Shown piece after piece: positions 26,157 to 35,304 of a DNA stretch of 64,000 nucleotides. The position numbers were made by a program, and so were the translations under genes. The DNA lies in NCBI GenBank assembly GCA_934463425.1, contig CAKSJP010000010.1:9309-73308 (forward strand), read 5' to 3'. Under the pieces are notes generated by a model. It had not been told where the DNA came from. It did not search any database and saw only the letters and a program-made list of their open reading frames with translations. How positions within the stretch are numbered: the first letter of the stretch is position 1; each line of letters starts with the position of its first letter. Source of the DNA: an uncultured Ruminococcus sp. GTDB taxonomy: Bacteria > Bacillota > Clostridia > Oscillospirales > Ruminococcaceae.

Positions 26157-26618
26157 ATGAACGCCTTACTGACCTACCGCCGTCTGACAGAAGCAGACAT
26201 CCCCACATTTGTGGCAATGCGAATCACACAGCTGAAAGAAGAAGGGGCAAAGTCTGATCTGGACATAGAGCCGGCACTGACAGCATACTACCAGAAACAC
26301 CTGGCAGACGGCACGTTCGTGTCCTGGCTGGCGGTGGAAGGAGAACGCATTATCGGGACAAGCGGCATGTCCTTTGTGGAAAAACCGCCGTACTACAGCA
26401 ATCCCACCGGAAAAATCGGATTGCTGTCCAGTATGTACACGAATCCCACCTATCGCAGACAAGGCATTGCCCGAAAACTGCTGGACTGTGTAGTGGAAGA
26501 GGCAAGAGCCTATGGCTGCGGAGCCGTGTGGATCACTGCGTCTGAAATGGGTGTGCTGTTATACACGGCATATGGCTTTGAGAAAAACGGACGCTTTTTG
26601 CAGTATCCGCTGTCATAA
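26157..26618 (+). CDS. GNAT-family N-acetyltransferase
   Basis: 153 residues. Acetyl-CoA binding motif A is seen as SSMYTNPTYRRQGIARKLL (R/Q-x-x-G-x-G/A), followed by the LYTAYGFEKNGRFL C-terminal strand. Start at 26157 follows AGAAAGGA. The substrate is unknown; position between proB and proA does not by itself imply a proline role. Confidence 0.85.
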   Translation: MNALLTYRRLTEADIPTFVAMRITQLKEEGAKSDLDIEPALTAYYQKHLADGTFVSWLAVEGERIIGTSGMSFVEKPPYYSNPTGKIGLLSSMYTNPTYRRQGIARKLLDCVVEEARAYGCGAVWITASEMGVLLYTAYGFEKNGRFLQYPLS

Positions 26619-26645
26619 AAGAAATTATTAGAGAACGCTTTTGTG

Positions 26646-26859
26646 AAAAACATCCCACCGGGATGTTTTCCAGAGTCACCAATACAAAAGGGGCAGCCAG
26701 GGAAAGCGGTCGTGTTCGCTTTCCCTCGAAAATCTGTCGATTTTCTCACCCTTTTCTCCGTGCGCCAAAAGCATGGCGCAGAGATTTCGCTGTCTGCGGA
26801 CAGCGACCAGGGCTTCTCGCCCTGGACCTCGGCAGCATTTTTTTAGAAAAATTGCTGCA
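26646..26859. repeat. Run of seven consecutive hairpins between GNAT gene and proA
   Basis: This fills most of the 319-bp gap. Perfect or near-perfect stems occur at 26647-26669, 26699-26726, 26728-26745, 26761-26780, 26787-26806, 26807-26825 and 26832-26858. Each has different stem sequence, so it is not one repeated motif. The first can act as the GNAT terminator. ORFs across it are not convincing. Confidence 0.75.
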
Positions 26860-26937
26860 TCAAAAAAATCTTCTTATGGATTCACGGATAACCTGATATC
26901 ACTTTACATTTTTTATCATTCGGAAAGGAGCAACCCC

Positions 26938-28200
26938 ATGAACTATGCAGAAACCCTTGGCGTCAAGGCAAAGGCTGTGGAATCCGCCATTGCCACCGCC
27001 GCGCCCCAGGTGAAAAACAACGCCCTCGCTGCCATTGCTGATGCCCTGCTGGCAAGACAGGAGGAAATTCTCGCCGCCAACGCCAAAGATCTGGAAGCCG
27101 CCGTGCAGAACCACATGACCGCATCGCTCCAGGATCGCCTGCGGCTGACCCCTGCCCGTATCTCCGGCATGGCAGATGCGGCACGCCAGCTGATCGCTGC
27201 GGAAGATCCCATTGGCTCTGTGGACAGCGGCTCTGTCCGCCCCAACGGTCTGCAAATTCTCAAGACCCGTGTGCCCCTGGGCGTTATCGGCATTATCTTT
27301 GAGTCCCGCCCCAATGTCACCGTAGATGCTGCCACCCTCTGCCTGAAAGCCGGAAACGTGGTCATTCTCCGGGGCGGCAAGGAGGCCATCCACTCCAACA
27401 CCGCACTGGCAGAGATCATGCGCGACGCGGTAGAGACCGTGGGACTGCCCAAGGACATCATCCAGCTGGTAGAGGATACCTCCCGGGAGACTGCGGCAGA
27501 TATGATGCACCTCACCGGCTATCTGGACGTGCTGATCCCCCGGGGCGGCGCTGGTCTGATTCAGGCAGTGCTGCGCCAGTCCACCGTGCCGGTCATTGAA
27601 ACCGGTGCCGGCAACTGCCACGTCTATGTGGACAGCTGTCTCCACGGCGAACCGGATTATGAAATGGCAGTGCGCATCATCGACAACGCCAAGACCCAGC
27701 GCCCCTCCGTCTGCAACGCCATCGAGGGACTGATCGTCCATCAGGACGTTGCCGCAGAAATCCTGCCCCGGGTGCAGGAGGCGTTCCGCGCCCACGATGT
27801 GACCATTTACGGCGACGAAAAGACCCGGGCAATTTTGGGCGATGCGGTGCAGCCGGTGACGGAAGAGCTCTACGACACCGAGTTCAACGACTATAAAATT
27901 ACCGTCAAGGTGGCGGACAGCCTGGAAGATGCCATGGCGCATATCGCCAAGTACAGCACCAAGCACTCCGAGTGCATCATCACCCGCGACCTGGATGCTG
28001 CCCAGAAGTTCCAGCGCACCGTGGATGCCGCTGTTGTCTACGTCAACGCCTCCACCCGGTTCACCGACGGCGGCGAGTTCGGCTACGGCGCAGAGATCGG
28101 CATCTCCACCCAGAAGCTTCACGCAAGAGGCCCTATGGGACTGCACGAGCTGACCACGGTGAAATATCTGGTCACCGGCAGCGGACAGATCCGGGAGTAA
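26938..28200 (+). CDS. proA: Gamma-glutamyl phosphate reductase
   Basis: Reduces gamma-glutamyl phosphate to the semialdehyde with NADPH. 420 residues. Catalytic C259 is in PSVCNAIEG; other family blocks are IGIIFESRPNVT, LRGGKEAIHSN and FTDGGEFGYGAEIGIST. Start at 26938 follows GGAAAGGAG; a longer frame starting within the hairpin run is unlikely. proC was not seen in the window. Confidence 0.96.
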   Translation: MNYAETLGVKAKAVESAIATAAPQVKNNALAAIADALLARQEEILAANAKDLEAAVQNHMTASLQDRLRLTPARISGMADAARQLIAAEDPIGSVDSGSVRPNGLQILKTRVPLGVIGIIFESRPNVTVDAATLCLKAGNVVILRGGKEAIHSNTALAEIMRDAVETVGLPKDIIQLVEDTSRETAADMMHLTGYLDVLIPRGGAGLIQAVLRQSTVPVIETGAGNCHVYVDSCLHGEPDYEMAVRIIDNAKTQRPSVCNAIEGLIVHQDVAAEILPRVQEAFRAHDVTIYGDEKTRAILGDAVQPVTEELYDTEFNDYKITVKVADSLEDAMAHIAKYSTKHSECIITRDLDAAQKFQRTVDAAVVYVNASTRFTDGGEFGYGAEIGISTQKLHARGPMGLHELTTVKYLVTGSGQIRE

Positions 28201-28204
28201 GTCC

Positions 28205-28948
28205 ATGCTGCCCGTTCTCTGCGGCATTGTCTGTGCCGTGCTGGTGCTCCTGGATGCTGCCGGAAAGCTGCACCCGGAACGCACCCACTCTCAGATATTG
28301 CTGTATCTGTTTTCCCTGCTGGGAACCCTGACACCGCTGCTGCTGGCAGCGTTTTCTCCGGGGGCGTTTCTGGAGGATGCCACACCGATGAACCCGGTCT
28401 TTCGTGCCCTTTGCACGCTGCCGTCTCCGGTGCAGTGGGTGCCGATTGTGGCAATGATCTGCTGCGCCATGACGTGGGGATATACTCTGGTGCGCACCTG
28501 CAGCTGCGTGCCCGTGTTCCAGACCGGCAGCACCCCGCAGCAGGCGGCAAAGCAGCAGCTGACCATGCTCTGGTTCTCTCTGCCGTTTTTTCTGTTGATG
28601 CTGACGGCATGTGTGGTCTGGCTGGCTTGTTTGCTGAGTATCTGGTGGATGTCCGCGCTGACGCTGCTGATGCTCTGCATCGTTTTTCTGCCTGCTGTTC
28701 TGATCGGCGCACTGATGATGGGATATATTTCCTTTTGGATGCTTCTGAGTCTGCTGCCGTTCCTCATCGCTCTGCTGATACCCTACGTCATGGGCATTGT
28801 CTACGGCAATCGCTATCTGATTGCCTGTGCGCCCTGTCTGGGCTGGAAAAAGCCCTGGCGCATCTTTTTGCAGGTGGTCATGTTCCTGCCCTGGCTGCGA
28901 TGGATCGTGACGGCATTCACCATGGCGAAAATGCAGAAGCTCCAGTAA
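28205..28948 (+). CDS. Multi-pass membrane protein, unknown function
   Basis: 247 residues, with five to seven hydrophobic segments and no recognised family. The C-terminal quarter (YGNRYLIACAPCLGWKKPWRIFLQVVMFLPWLRWI) ends in a basic tail. It starts 4 bp after proA with GGGAG as SD, so it is co-transcribed. A strong terminator follows. Confidence 0.75.
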   Translation: MLPVLCGIVCAVLVLLDAAGKLHPERTHSQILLYLFSLLGTLTPLLLAAFSPGAFLEDATPMNPVFRALCTLPSPVQWVPIVAMICCAMTWGYTLVRTCSCVPVFQTGSTPQQAAKQQLTMLWFSLPFFLLMLTACVVWLACLLSIWWMSALTLLMLCIVFLPAVLIGALMMGYISFWMLLSLLPFLIALLIPYVMGIVYGNRYLIACAPCLGWKKPWRIFLQVVMFLPWLRWIVTAFTMAKMQKLQ

Positions 28949-28962
28949 TGCTTCGGAAAAAA

Positions 28963-29006
28963 ACACGCCCCGGCAAACGGATCGGTTACCGTTTGCCGGG
29001 GCGTGT
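28963..29006. terminator. Bidirectional terminator between converging operons
   Basis: Perfect 18-bp stem (ACACGCCCCGGCAAACGG with its complement) around ATCGGTTA, A-run on the left and T-rich on the right. Confidence 0.93.
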
Positions 29007-29022
29007 TCTGCTTTTATCGGGT

Positions 29023-29751
29023 TTATCCGACGGCATCCGCATCGTTCAGCTGTGCCAGATGCTCCTGATAGGCATCCAGCGAAAGACTTTCCTTTGCGTC
29101 CTTCACCTGGGGACTCGCCTTATAGCGATAGTCCTCGATGCTCTGCTCGTCCAGCCGGAAATAGCCGTCTCCGGCGGTAAGGTCATAGTAGCCGTATGTG
29201 GCCTGTGCCTCATTTGCCATCTGATTGCCATAGATCTCCGTCTCTTCCAGAGTGTTGCCCTCAGACAGGGTGTACTGCGCAATGTACTGGGTATCCATGT
29301 GACAGCTGTTGATGAAAAAGCCGTTCTCGTTTTCCGATCCATAGATCTGGGTGTGCGCACCGTTGCCGGAGCCTTCCACCTGCACCGGCTTTCTGTCATC
29401 TCCGGCAGTCCATACATACAGGGCATAGTCCGCCTCGCTGTAGCCCGTCCGGACGATCAGCTCTTCTGTGCCGTCCTTGTCCATGTCATACAGCACATAG
29501 GTGAAGGGCAGCAGTGTGTCATCCGCCTTCGCATCCTCCTGATACTGCTCCAGATAATACTGTATCACGTTGGCATACGGGTCAACGCCGTCGGCGGAAA
29601 AGTCCAGCTTCGGCGCGTCCGTAAAAACAGGCGTGGTCTCCGGCCTGGTGTCCTGCGTCAGCTCGTCTGCGCTGTGGATCCGGGTGCAGCCGCCGGACAA
29701 AATGCCGGACAGCAGTACCGCTGTGCAAAGAATTGCTTTGGCTTGCTTCAC
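29023..29751 (-). CDS. Predicted lipoprotein, unknown function
   Basis: 242 residues. I choose the GTG at 29751, 8 nt after GAGGAGG; it gives a clean lipoprotein signal (KQAKAILCTAVLLSGILSGGC) with the lipidated Cys near 22. The mature part has no assigned family, but contains a repeat-like MDKDGTEELIVRTGYS segment typical of beta-propeller or FG-GAP-like extracellular proteins. It is the last gene of the leftward thyX operon, 13 bp after the U32 gene. Confidence 0.75.
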   Translation of the reverse strand: MKQAKAILCTAVLLSGILSGGCTRIHSADELTQDTRPETTPVFTDAPKLDFSADGVDPYANVIQYYLEQYQEDAKADDTLLPFTYVLYDMDKDGTEELIVRTGYSEADYALYVWTAGDDRKPVQVEGSGNGAHTQIYGSENENGFFINSCHMDTQYIAQYTLSEGNTLEETEIYGNQMANEAQATYGYYDLTAGDGYFRLDEQSIEDYRYKASPQVKDAKESLSLDAYQEHLAQLNDADAVG

Positions 29752-29764
29752 GGGAAAAACCTCC

Positions 29765-30985
29765 TCATTCCACTGGCTTCCGCACCACGCTCCGTGCCGG
29801 AAATGCCCGGTCACAGGCGATGGAGCACTGCATCATGGCATGGTTTGCCGTCTCGATGGCTTCGCCGTCCTCGTTTTGCAGGTCATGCGCCGTCACCGTC
29901 ACCGGCGGCTGTCCCGGCGCAATGACCTCCAGGGTGTCTCCGGCGAAAAAACGGTTGCGCTGGGTGAGATAGAGCCGTCCGGCTTCCTGGCGGTTCACTA
30001 CCGCCACTACATCACAGTTGCGCACATAGCTGCTGTCGGCATAGCGCTGACAGGCGTTTTCTCTGCCGTAGAAAAATCCGGTGCAGTATTCCCGGTGGCT
30101 GACCTGCACCACTTCGTTCAGTGCCCATTCCGGTGCCGGCGCGCCTGCCATGGCGGCATCCAGCGCTGCACGATAGGCATTTGTCACAACGGCAACATAA
30201 TAGGCGGACTTGTTCCGCCCCTCGATCTTGAGACTGTCCACGCCGGCATCCAGCAGCTCCTGCACATGCTCGATCATGCATAAGTCCTTGGCGTTGAAAA
30301 TATAAGTGCCCTCGTCCGTCTCCTCGATGGGGAAATACTGTCCCGGCCGCTTGGATTCCACCAGCTGATAGCTCCAGCGGCAGGGCTGTGCGCATGCGCC
30401 CCGGTTGGCGTCCCGTCCGGTGAGATAGGCGGACAGCAGACACCGTCCCGAAAAGGACATGCACATTGCCCCGTGGACAAATACCTCCAGCTCCATATCC
30501 GCCGGGATCTTTGCCCGGATCTCCGCGATCTCTTCCAGAGACAGCTCCCGCGCCAGGACAGCGCGCTTCACGCCCATGTCATACAGCGCCCGGCATGTGC
30601 CGTAGTTGACGATGCCCGTCTGGGTGGACATGTGGATCTCCATATCCGGCGCAAGCTTCCGCGCCTCTGCCAGAAGCCCCAGGTCAGCCAGAATGAGCGC
30701 ATCTGCGCCGGCCTCCTGCGCCTCCCGCAAAAACTGCGGAAACGTGGGAACTTCCTCGTTCCGGGGCAGGGTGTTGCAGGTGAGATATCCCTTTTTGCCG
30801 TACTGGTGCGCCAGGGCGATCGCTTCATGCAGCTGCTCCGCACTGTGAAAATTGCTTGCGGCGGCGCGCATGCTAAAGCTTTCCCGCCCCAGATAAACTG
30901 CGTCCGCGCCGTAGTCCAGCGCCGCCCGAAGCCGCTCCAGATCTCCTGCCGGGGCGAGCAGCTCCGGTTTATTCCTCTGTGCCAT
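29765..30985 (-). CDS. U32 peptidase-family protein (TrhP/YegQ-like tRNA hydroxylation protein)
   Basis: 406 residues. It begins KPELLAPAGDLERLRAALDYGADAVYLG, the family signature, and has the cysteine-rich block FVHGAMCMSFSGRCLLS and GACAQPCRWSY that binds an iron-sulfur cluster in U32 proteins, then SLKIEGRNKSAYYVA. Members of this group (TrhP/YegQ) are needed for 5-hydroxyuridine at tRNA position 34; others are called peptidases. Start at 30985 follows GAGGAGGG and overlaps mltG by 17 bp. Confidence 0.88.
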   Translation of the reverse strand: MAQRNKPELLAPAGDLERLRAALDYGADAVYLGRESFSMRAAASNFHSAEQLHEAIALAHQYGKKGYLTCNTLPRNEEVPTFPQFLREAQEAGADALILADLGLLAEARKLAPDMEIHMSTQTGIVNYGTCRALYDMGVKRAVLARELSLEEIAEIRAKIPADMELEVFVHGAMCMSFSGRCLLSAYLTGRDANRGACAQPCRWSYQLVESKRPGQYFPIEETDEGTYIFNAKDLCMIEHVQELLDAGVDSLKIEGRNKSAYYVAVVTNAYRAALDAAMAGAPAPEWALNEVVQVSHREYCTGFFYGRENACQRYADSSYVRNCDVVAVVNRQEAGRLYLTQRNRFFAGDTLEVIAPGQPPVTVTAHDLQNEDGEAIETANHAMMQCSIACDRAFPARSVVRKPVE

Positions 30986-32495
30986 CGCCGCCCTCCTCGT
31001 TGTTTTCCGCGGCGGCGGCAGATTCTTCTGCGGCTGCCTGCTGTTCCTGCACCTTCTGCTGATTTGCCTCGTGCTCCTGAAGCGTCTCGGCGAAATAGGT
31101 CTCCTTGGTGTCGATGTTGGAGTAGAAGAAGTAATAGTTGGTGTTGTCCGGATAGAGCGCTGCGTGGATGGCCTCGCTGCCCGGATTGCAGATAGGCCCT
31201 GCCGGGAGTCCGGTGCACTGATAGGTGTCATAGGAGGTGTACAGATCCTCGTTATAGGATTCGCTGTGGGGCTTGATGACCTCCTCCACATACTTGGTGG
31301 TGGGGTCGGACTGGAGCAGGGGATACTCGGTGGCGTTGTTGAGACGGTTCCAGAATACCGAAGAAATAGTCGCCATCTGTTCCGTGTTGCCTGCCTCCGC
31401 CTGGATCATAGAGGCCAGGGTGATGGTCTGATCCAGTGTCATGTTCAGCGCATCCATGCGGTCATACATGTCCTTGGTGATCTTGGTGTTGAAGTTCTCC
31501 AGGATCTTCTGGCACACCAGGCTCACGTCCATTTCCTGGTAGAAGGTATAGGTATCCGGGAAGAGATAGCCCTCCATCTGATAGAACTTTTCGTCCTGGA
31601 AGCTGGGGAGATATTCCTCATAGGCATAGCCGAATTTCGCGTCGTGGTTGAAATAGTCCAGGAAATCGTCCGCATCGCAGACGTTGTTCTCTTCCAGCAG
31701 ATCGGCGGCATCCACCAGACGGATGCCCTCCGGGAAGGTGACCGATACCGACAGCGCGCTGTCCAGGGGATCGCTGACCAGTTCGCTCAGAATGGTCTCA
31801 TACGCCATATCCGGGCGCAGCTCGTGGTCGCCGGGCTTGATGTCCTTGTCCTTGTCGCTCATGCCGGCAATAAAGACAAAGAAGTCCGGCTTGGAAATAA
31901 TGTCCGCCTGCTGTAATGTCTCGGCGATCTCCTTCATGCTTGCCCCCTGCGGAATGGTGACGATCTTGGTGGAGCTGTCGCTGTTGATGCCCAGCAGGTC
32001 TCTGCCGTAGACAATGAGCGCGCTGGACAGCAGGATCGACACCCCGATGATCACGATGATCATGATCAGGGCGCTGATGATCCGGTGCTGCTTCCGCTTT
32101 TTCCGGGGGCGCTTTCCGGCAGTGCCCGTGCTGTTGTTATGTACCGGCTCCGGATGAAACGGCTGGCTGTCGCCCTCCAGATCGGCGTACAGCTTGCTGT
32201 CCGTCACATAGCGTGAAGCCGTCCCGGTGTTGGTGCTTCCGGTGTTCCATTGGGTGCTGTCAAACATAGCGGTGCGCTCCGGTACTGCCTCAGTTTCCCA
32301 CGGTGCAGCGGCGGGCTGCGGCGCAGTCGGCTCAGCCTGGGGCGCTGCTTCCGGTGCAGCAGGCTGCGGTGTCGGTTCCGACTGCTTGGGTGTGGGAGCG
32401 GACTGCCGGGGCACAGCCGGGGCACTTTTCGGTGCGGCGGTTTCCCGCAGAATATCGTTCAGCAGCTTGTCACGGTTAAAATCTTTGTTATCCAT
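30969..32495 (-). CDS. mltG: Endolytic murein transglycosylase
   Basis: Cleaves nascent glycan strands in peptidoglycan. 508 residues, longer than E. coli MltG because of a Pro/Ala/Glu-rich cytoplasmic segment (about 15-125). A basic stretch and one membrane helix follow (about 130-165), then the YceG domain: TIPQGASMKEIAETL LysM-like part, EGYLFPDTYTF, catalytic Glu in MIQAEAGN, and TGLPAGPICNPG. The C-terminal 40 residues are Gln/Glu/Ala-rich. Start follows GGAGG. Confidence 0.94.
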   Translation of the reverse strand: MDNKDFNRDKLLNDILRETAAPKSAPAVPRQSAPTPKQSEPTPQPAAPEAAPQAEPTAPQPAAAPWETEAVPERTAMFDSTQWNTGSTNTGTASRYVTDSKLYADLEGDSQPFHPEPVHNNSTGTAGKRPRKKRKQHRIISALIMIIVIIGVSILLSSALIVYGRDLLGINSDSSTKIVTIPQGASMKEIAETLQQADIISKPDFFVFIAGMSDKDKDIKPGDHELRPDMAYETILSELVSDPLDSALSVSVTFPEGIRLVDAADLLEENNVCDADDFLDYFNHDAKFGYAYEEYLPSFQDEKFYQMEGYLFPDTYTFYQEMDVSLVCQKILENFNTKITKDMYDRMDALNMTLDQTITLASMIQAEAGNTEQMATISSVFWNRLNNATEYPLLQSDPTTKYVEEVIKPHSESYNEDLYTSYDTYQCTGLPAGPICNPGSEAIHAALYPDNTNYYFFYSNIDTKETYFAETLQEHEANQQKVQEQQAAAEESAAAAENNEEGGDGTEE

Positions 32496-33084
32496 TCCAT
32501 ACCTCCAGCGAAGATTCCGTAGCGATACCGTCCAGACGCTGATCTGTCGGTTCTGTGGGGACGCAGTCCGTCAAAAAAGGGGACAGTCCGTAGCCGATTT
32601 TCCGCAAAAACGGATATGCGTGTAAAAAGCGGTCATAATAGCCTGCCCCATAGCCCAGCCGGCCGCCGTTTTTGTCAAAAGCCAGTCCCGGCACCAGACA
32701 AAGGGGCGCTTGTCCGGCATCCGGCAGGATCACCGGCAGAGAAGGGCGCGGCTCTGCCACCCCGAAGCTGCCGGAGATCAGCTGTGCTTCCAGTGCTGCG
32801 TCCGGCTGTAATTGGTGAAACGCCATGTGCCGCTCCGGGAGACACCGGGGCACAGCCACCGTCTTTCCGTCACAGAGCGCCCGGCGCAGGATATCCCGTG
32901 TCTCCGGCTCCTGGGGCAGGGCGACAAAGCAAAACAGCTGGCGGCAGTCCGCATACAGCGCGCTTTCCAGAAAGCGGCGGCAGAGCTCCTGTTCCCGTGC
33001 GGCTTTTTCCGTGGGCGGCATTTCTCTGCGGCGGCGGCGCATCTCCTGCCGCAGCGCTGCCTTTGCCGCAGTCAGATCAGTCAC
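32488..33084 (-). CDS. 5-formyltetrahydrofolate cyclo-ligase
   Basis: Converts 5-formyl-THF to 5,10-methenyl-THF with ATP. 198 residues. The ATP-binding RQEMRRRRREM segment and the C-terminal GYGAGYYDRFL motif are present. I start at the GTG at 33084, overlapping the DJ-1 gene stop by 8 bp; the SD is weak and coupling is likely. Being in an operon with thyX, a folate-dependent enzyme, fits one-carbon metabolism. Confidence 0.9.
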   Translation of the reverse strand: MTDLTAAKAALRQEMRRRRREMPPTEKAAREQELCRRFLESALYADCRQLFCFVALPQEPETRDILRRALCDGKTVAVPRCLPERHMAFHQLQPDAALEAQLISGSFGVAEPRPSLPVILPDAGQAPLCLVPGLAFDKNGGRLGYGAGYYDRFLHAYPFLRKIGYGLSPFLTDCVPTEPTDQRLDGIATESSLEVWNG

Positions 33085-33619
33085 AGAGGATCGACGCACG
33101 GATCTGCGCCTGTGTCTCCCTGCCCAGCATTGCGCCCACCAGCTCCAGACCAAAGTCCACGGCTACGCCTGCGCCCCGGGCGGTGATGATCTTGCCGTCC
33201 CGGATGACGCCGTCGCTGCCGATCTCTGCCCCCAGCAGATCCTTTTCAAATCCGGTGTAACAGGTCGCCGTCTTGCCCTGGAGCAGACCCTTGTGTCCCA
33301 GGATCGACGGCGCAGCGCAGATCGCACCGATCCAGCGGTCATTTTCCGCGCAGTAGTCGATGGCAGCCTGTACCACCTGGGATGCCTCCTCGTTCAGCGT
33401 CCCCGGCATGCCGCCCGGCAGCACGATCATTTCCATGTCTGCGCCGATCTGCAGCTCCTCTGCGGTGATGTCTGCCGTCACCGGGATATGGTGCGAACCG
33501 GTGACGATCTTTCCGGTGACACCCACAGTAGTCACATCCAACTTGGCGCGGCGGAGCATATCCACCGGCGCGAGGGCTTCTACTTCTTCAAAACCATTGG
33601 CAAGAAATACATAGATCAT
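33077..33619 (-). CDS. DJ-1/PfpI family protein
   Basis: 180 residues. It starts MIYVFLANGFEEVEALAPVDMLRRA and has the nucleophile Cys in AICAAPSILG, the YajL/DJ-1 type elbow. The family includes glyoxalase-like and chaperone-like proteins; a specific function is not assignable. Start at 33619 follows AGAAAGGA with 8-nt spacing. Confidence 0.9.
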   Translation of the reverse strand: MIYVFLANGFEEVEALAPVDMLRRAKLDVTTVGVTGKIVTGSHHIPVTADITAEELQIGADMEMIVLPGGMPGTLNEEASQVVQAAIDYCAENDRWIGAICAAPSILGHKGLLQGKTATCYTGFEKDLLGAEIGSDGVIRDGKIITARGAGVAVDFGLELVGAMLGRETQAQIRASILCD

Positions 33620-33724
33620 GATAATTATCCTTTCTGTACAGAGCAGCACCCCATTCGTTTTGCCTGACGGCTTGCCGCAGCGCTGCCTTTCTCAGATACG
33701 TTTTCTCTGTTGAAACTGCCGGAC

Positions 33725-34633
33725 TCACAGCAGCTTTTCCGGTGCATCGCAGACCGCCGTCCACTTTTCCAGAAGCAGCTCCGGATAATAGGACAGCTTC
33801 GACTGGCGCAGCCCCGGGATGCCCAGATCCTCTTCCCGGTTCAGGTAGGTGTAATCCATGGCAAAATGCGCCGCAAATGCCTGCGCCATTGCCGGATACG
33901 CCCCGTGAAACCGGGTGTCCGCCTTTTCGATGTGTACGCCGAACACGTTGCTGCAGATCGGCTCACCGATGGAAAATGCCGCGAGCTGGCCGTCCACCCG
34001 GAACAAGCCGCCCTTCAGTTCCAGTGCCTCAAAGTTCTGGAAAAAGGTGTGGATGGCGTACTGCTCTGCCACACTGGAGGCATCGGAATATCCCTCCTTG
34101 GCGTTGTAGCTCTCGGCGGCAAAGGCAATGCATGCGTCAAAATCGTCCGGGGTGATCTCCGAAAAGACCGCGCCATATTTGGCGAACTGGGCAATGTGAT
34201 TCCGTTTCTTGTGATACTTTTTTCCGGCGAGCGCCGTAAAATCGGCGGTGCGGTAGAGATAGTCCGCGCTGTCCCGGTCATTTTCCAGGGTGAATGCGTC
34301 CGGAAAAGCTGCCTGCAGCTGCGGCATGCTCTGACTGGTCAGCCCGGTGATGCAGAGGGGCTTTTGCCGTTCTGCCGCAAAGGCAGCCATCTCCCGGATG
34401 ACCTGCCGCAGATCGCCGCTGCCGCTGGGGAACGAAAAGTGCGGCGCGCCGTCCGGGGTGTCAAAGGCGCAGATCAGATAAAAGCTCCCATACCGGCAGA
34501 TCCGGGAATCCGCAGCCCGGCACCACGCCAGATTGTTGGCGAAGCTGTACTCACAGCCCATAAAGTCGGACTGCTTCAGCGCCGCCTGGATCCAGGGGCG
34601 GTCTTCCAGTGTGATCTTCCGGAAATTCAGCAT
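33725..34633 (-). CDS. DUF2156 (phosphatidylglycerol lysyltransferase C-domain-like) protein
   Basis: 302 residues with a tandem GNAT-like fold. It shows FRKITLEDRPWIQAAL at the start, YHKKRNHIAQFAK in the middle and YLNREEDLGIPGLRQSK near the C-terminus, all typical of DUF2156. Soluble, no MprF membrane part. Substrate unknown. Overlaps tmk by 7 bp and is preceded by AGGAGG. A 105-bp gap without a clear promoter separates it from the DJ-1 gene. Confidence 0.85.
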   Translation of the reverse strand: MLNFRKITLEDRPWIQAALKQSDFMGCEYSFANNLAWCRAADSRICRYGSFYLICAFDTPDGAPHFSFPSGSGDLRQVIREMAAFAAERQKPLCITGLTSQSMPQLQAAFPDAFTLENDRDSADYLYRTADFTALAGKKYHKKRNHIAQFAKYGAVFSEITPDDFDACIAFAAESYNAKEGYSDASSVAEQYAIHTFFQNFEALELKGGLFRVDGQLAAFSIGEPICSNVFGVHIEKADTRFHGAYPAMAQAFAAHFAMDYTYLNREEDLGIPGLRQSKLSYYPELLLEKWTAVCDAPEKLL

Positions 34634-35304
34634 GTCAGAGCCTCCTGTATGCGCCGCGCCAGGTCATCCCGGATCTGTTCGATGGGGTAGAGGTGCGCAC
34701 CGTCGGAGACCTCTACGAACTGCCACCCCAGCTTCGCCCCGGCATATGCGGCGGCACGGCTGCACTGTTCCAGATAGCTGAGGTCTGCCTCGTGGATGTC
34801 CTTCCTGGCGGCATCACCGTCATAGCGCTTGGACAGCAGCTTCTGGGAAAGATCCAGGGGCAGGGACAAAAACAGCACCAGATCCGGCTTCGGCAGTCCC
34901 AGCTTGCTGTACTCATAGTCCTCCAGCCATCGGAGATAGCCGTCCCACTGTGTCTGGGGCAGCTTGCTCATCTGATGGATGGCGTTGGAGGTGGTATAGC
35001 GGCTGGCAAGGATGATCTCGCCGGCGGCGTAGTTCTTTTCCCAGTCCAGCTTGTAGTTGGCATAGCGGTCTACGGCATAAAAGCTGGATGCGGCATAGGC
35101 GTTCACGCCGCCGGGGGTGTCGGAAAAATCGCCGCGGAGGTACATTTTCACCAGCGCCGCCGAGGGCTTGTCATACATGGGAAAGCTGATGGGCTTTACT
35201 GTCCGCCCCTGTTCTGTCAGCAGCCGGGTCAGCGCCTCAAACTGGGTGGACTTGCCGCAGCCGTCCAGACCGTCCAGTACAATGATCTTACCTTGTTTCA
35301 CCAT
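34627..35304 (-). CDS. tmk: Thymidylate kinase
   Basis: Phosphorylates dTMP to dTDP. 225 residues. P-loop DGLDGCGKST at 11-20, the DLVLFLSLPLDLS strand, and a LID region with KRYDGDAARKDIHE. Overlaps thyX by 17 bp, so dTMP synthesis and its next step are coupled. In Bacillus tmk lies between yaaO and holB; in this window that slot (51650-51660) is empty. Confidence 0.92.
   Translation of the reverse strand: MVKQGKIIVLDGLDGCGKSTQFEALTRLLTEQGRTVKPISFPMYDKPSAALVKMYLRGDFSDTPGGVNAYAASSFYAVDRYANYKLDWEKNYAAGEIILASRYTTSNAIHQMSKLPQTQWDGYLRWLEDYEYSKLGLPKPDLVLFLSLPLDLSQKLLSKRYDGDAARKDIHEADLSYLEQCSRAAAYAGAKLGWQFVEVSDGAHLYPIEQIRDDLARRIQEALTC

Noticed and set aside
24139..26217. 692-codon minus-strand frame over the dehydrogenase and proB
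   Set aside because: Shadow of two well-supported genes; no domain, no SD.
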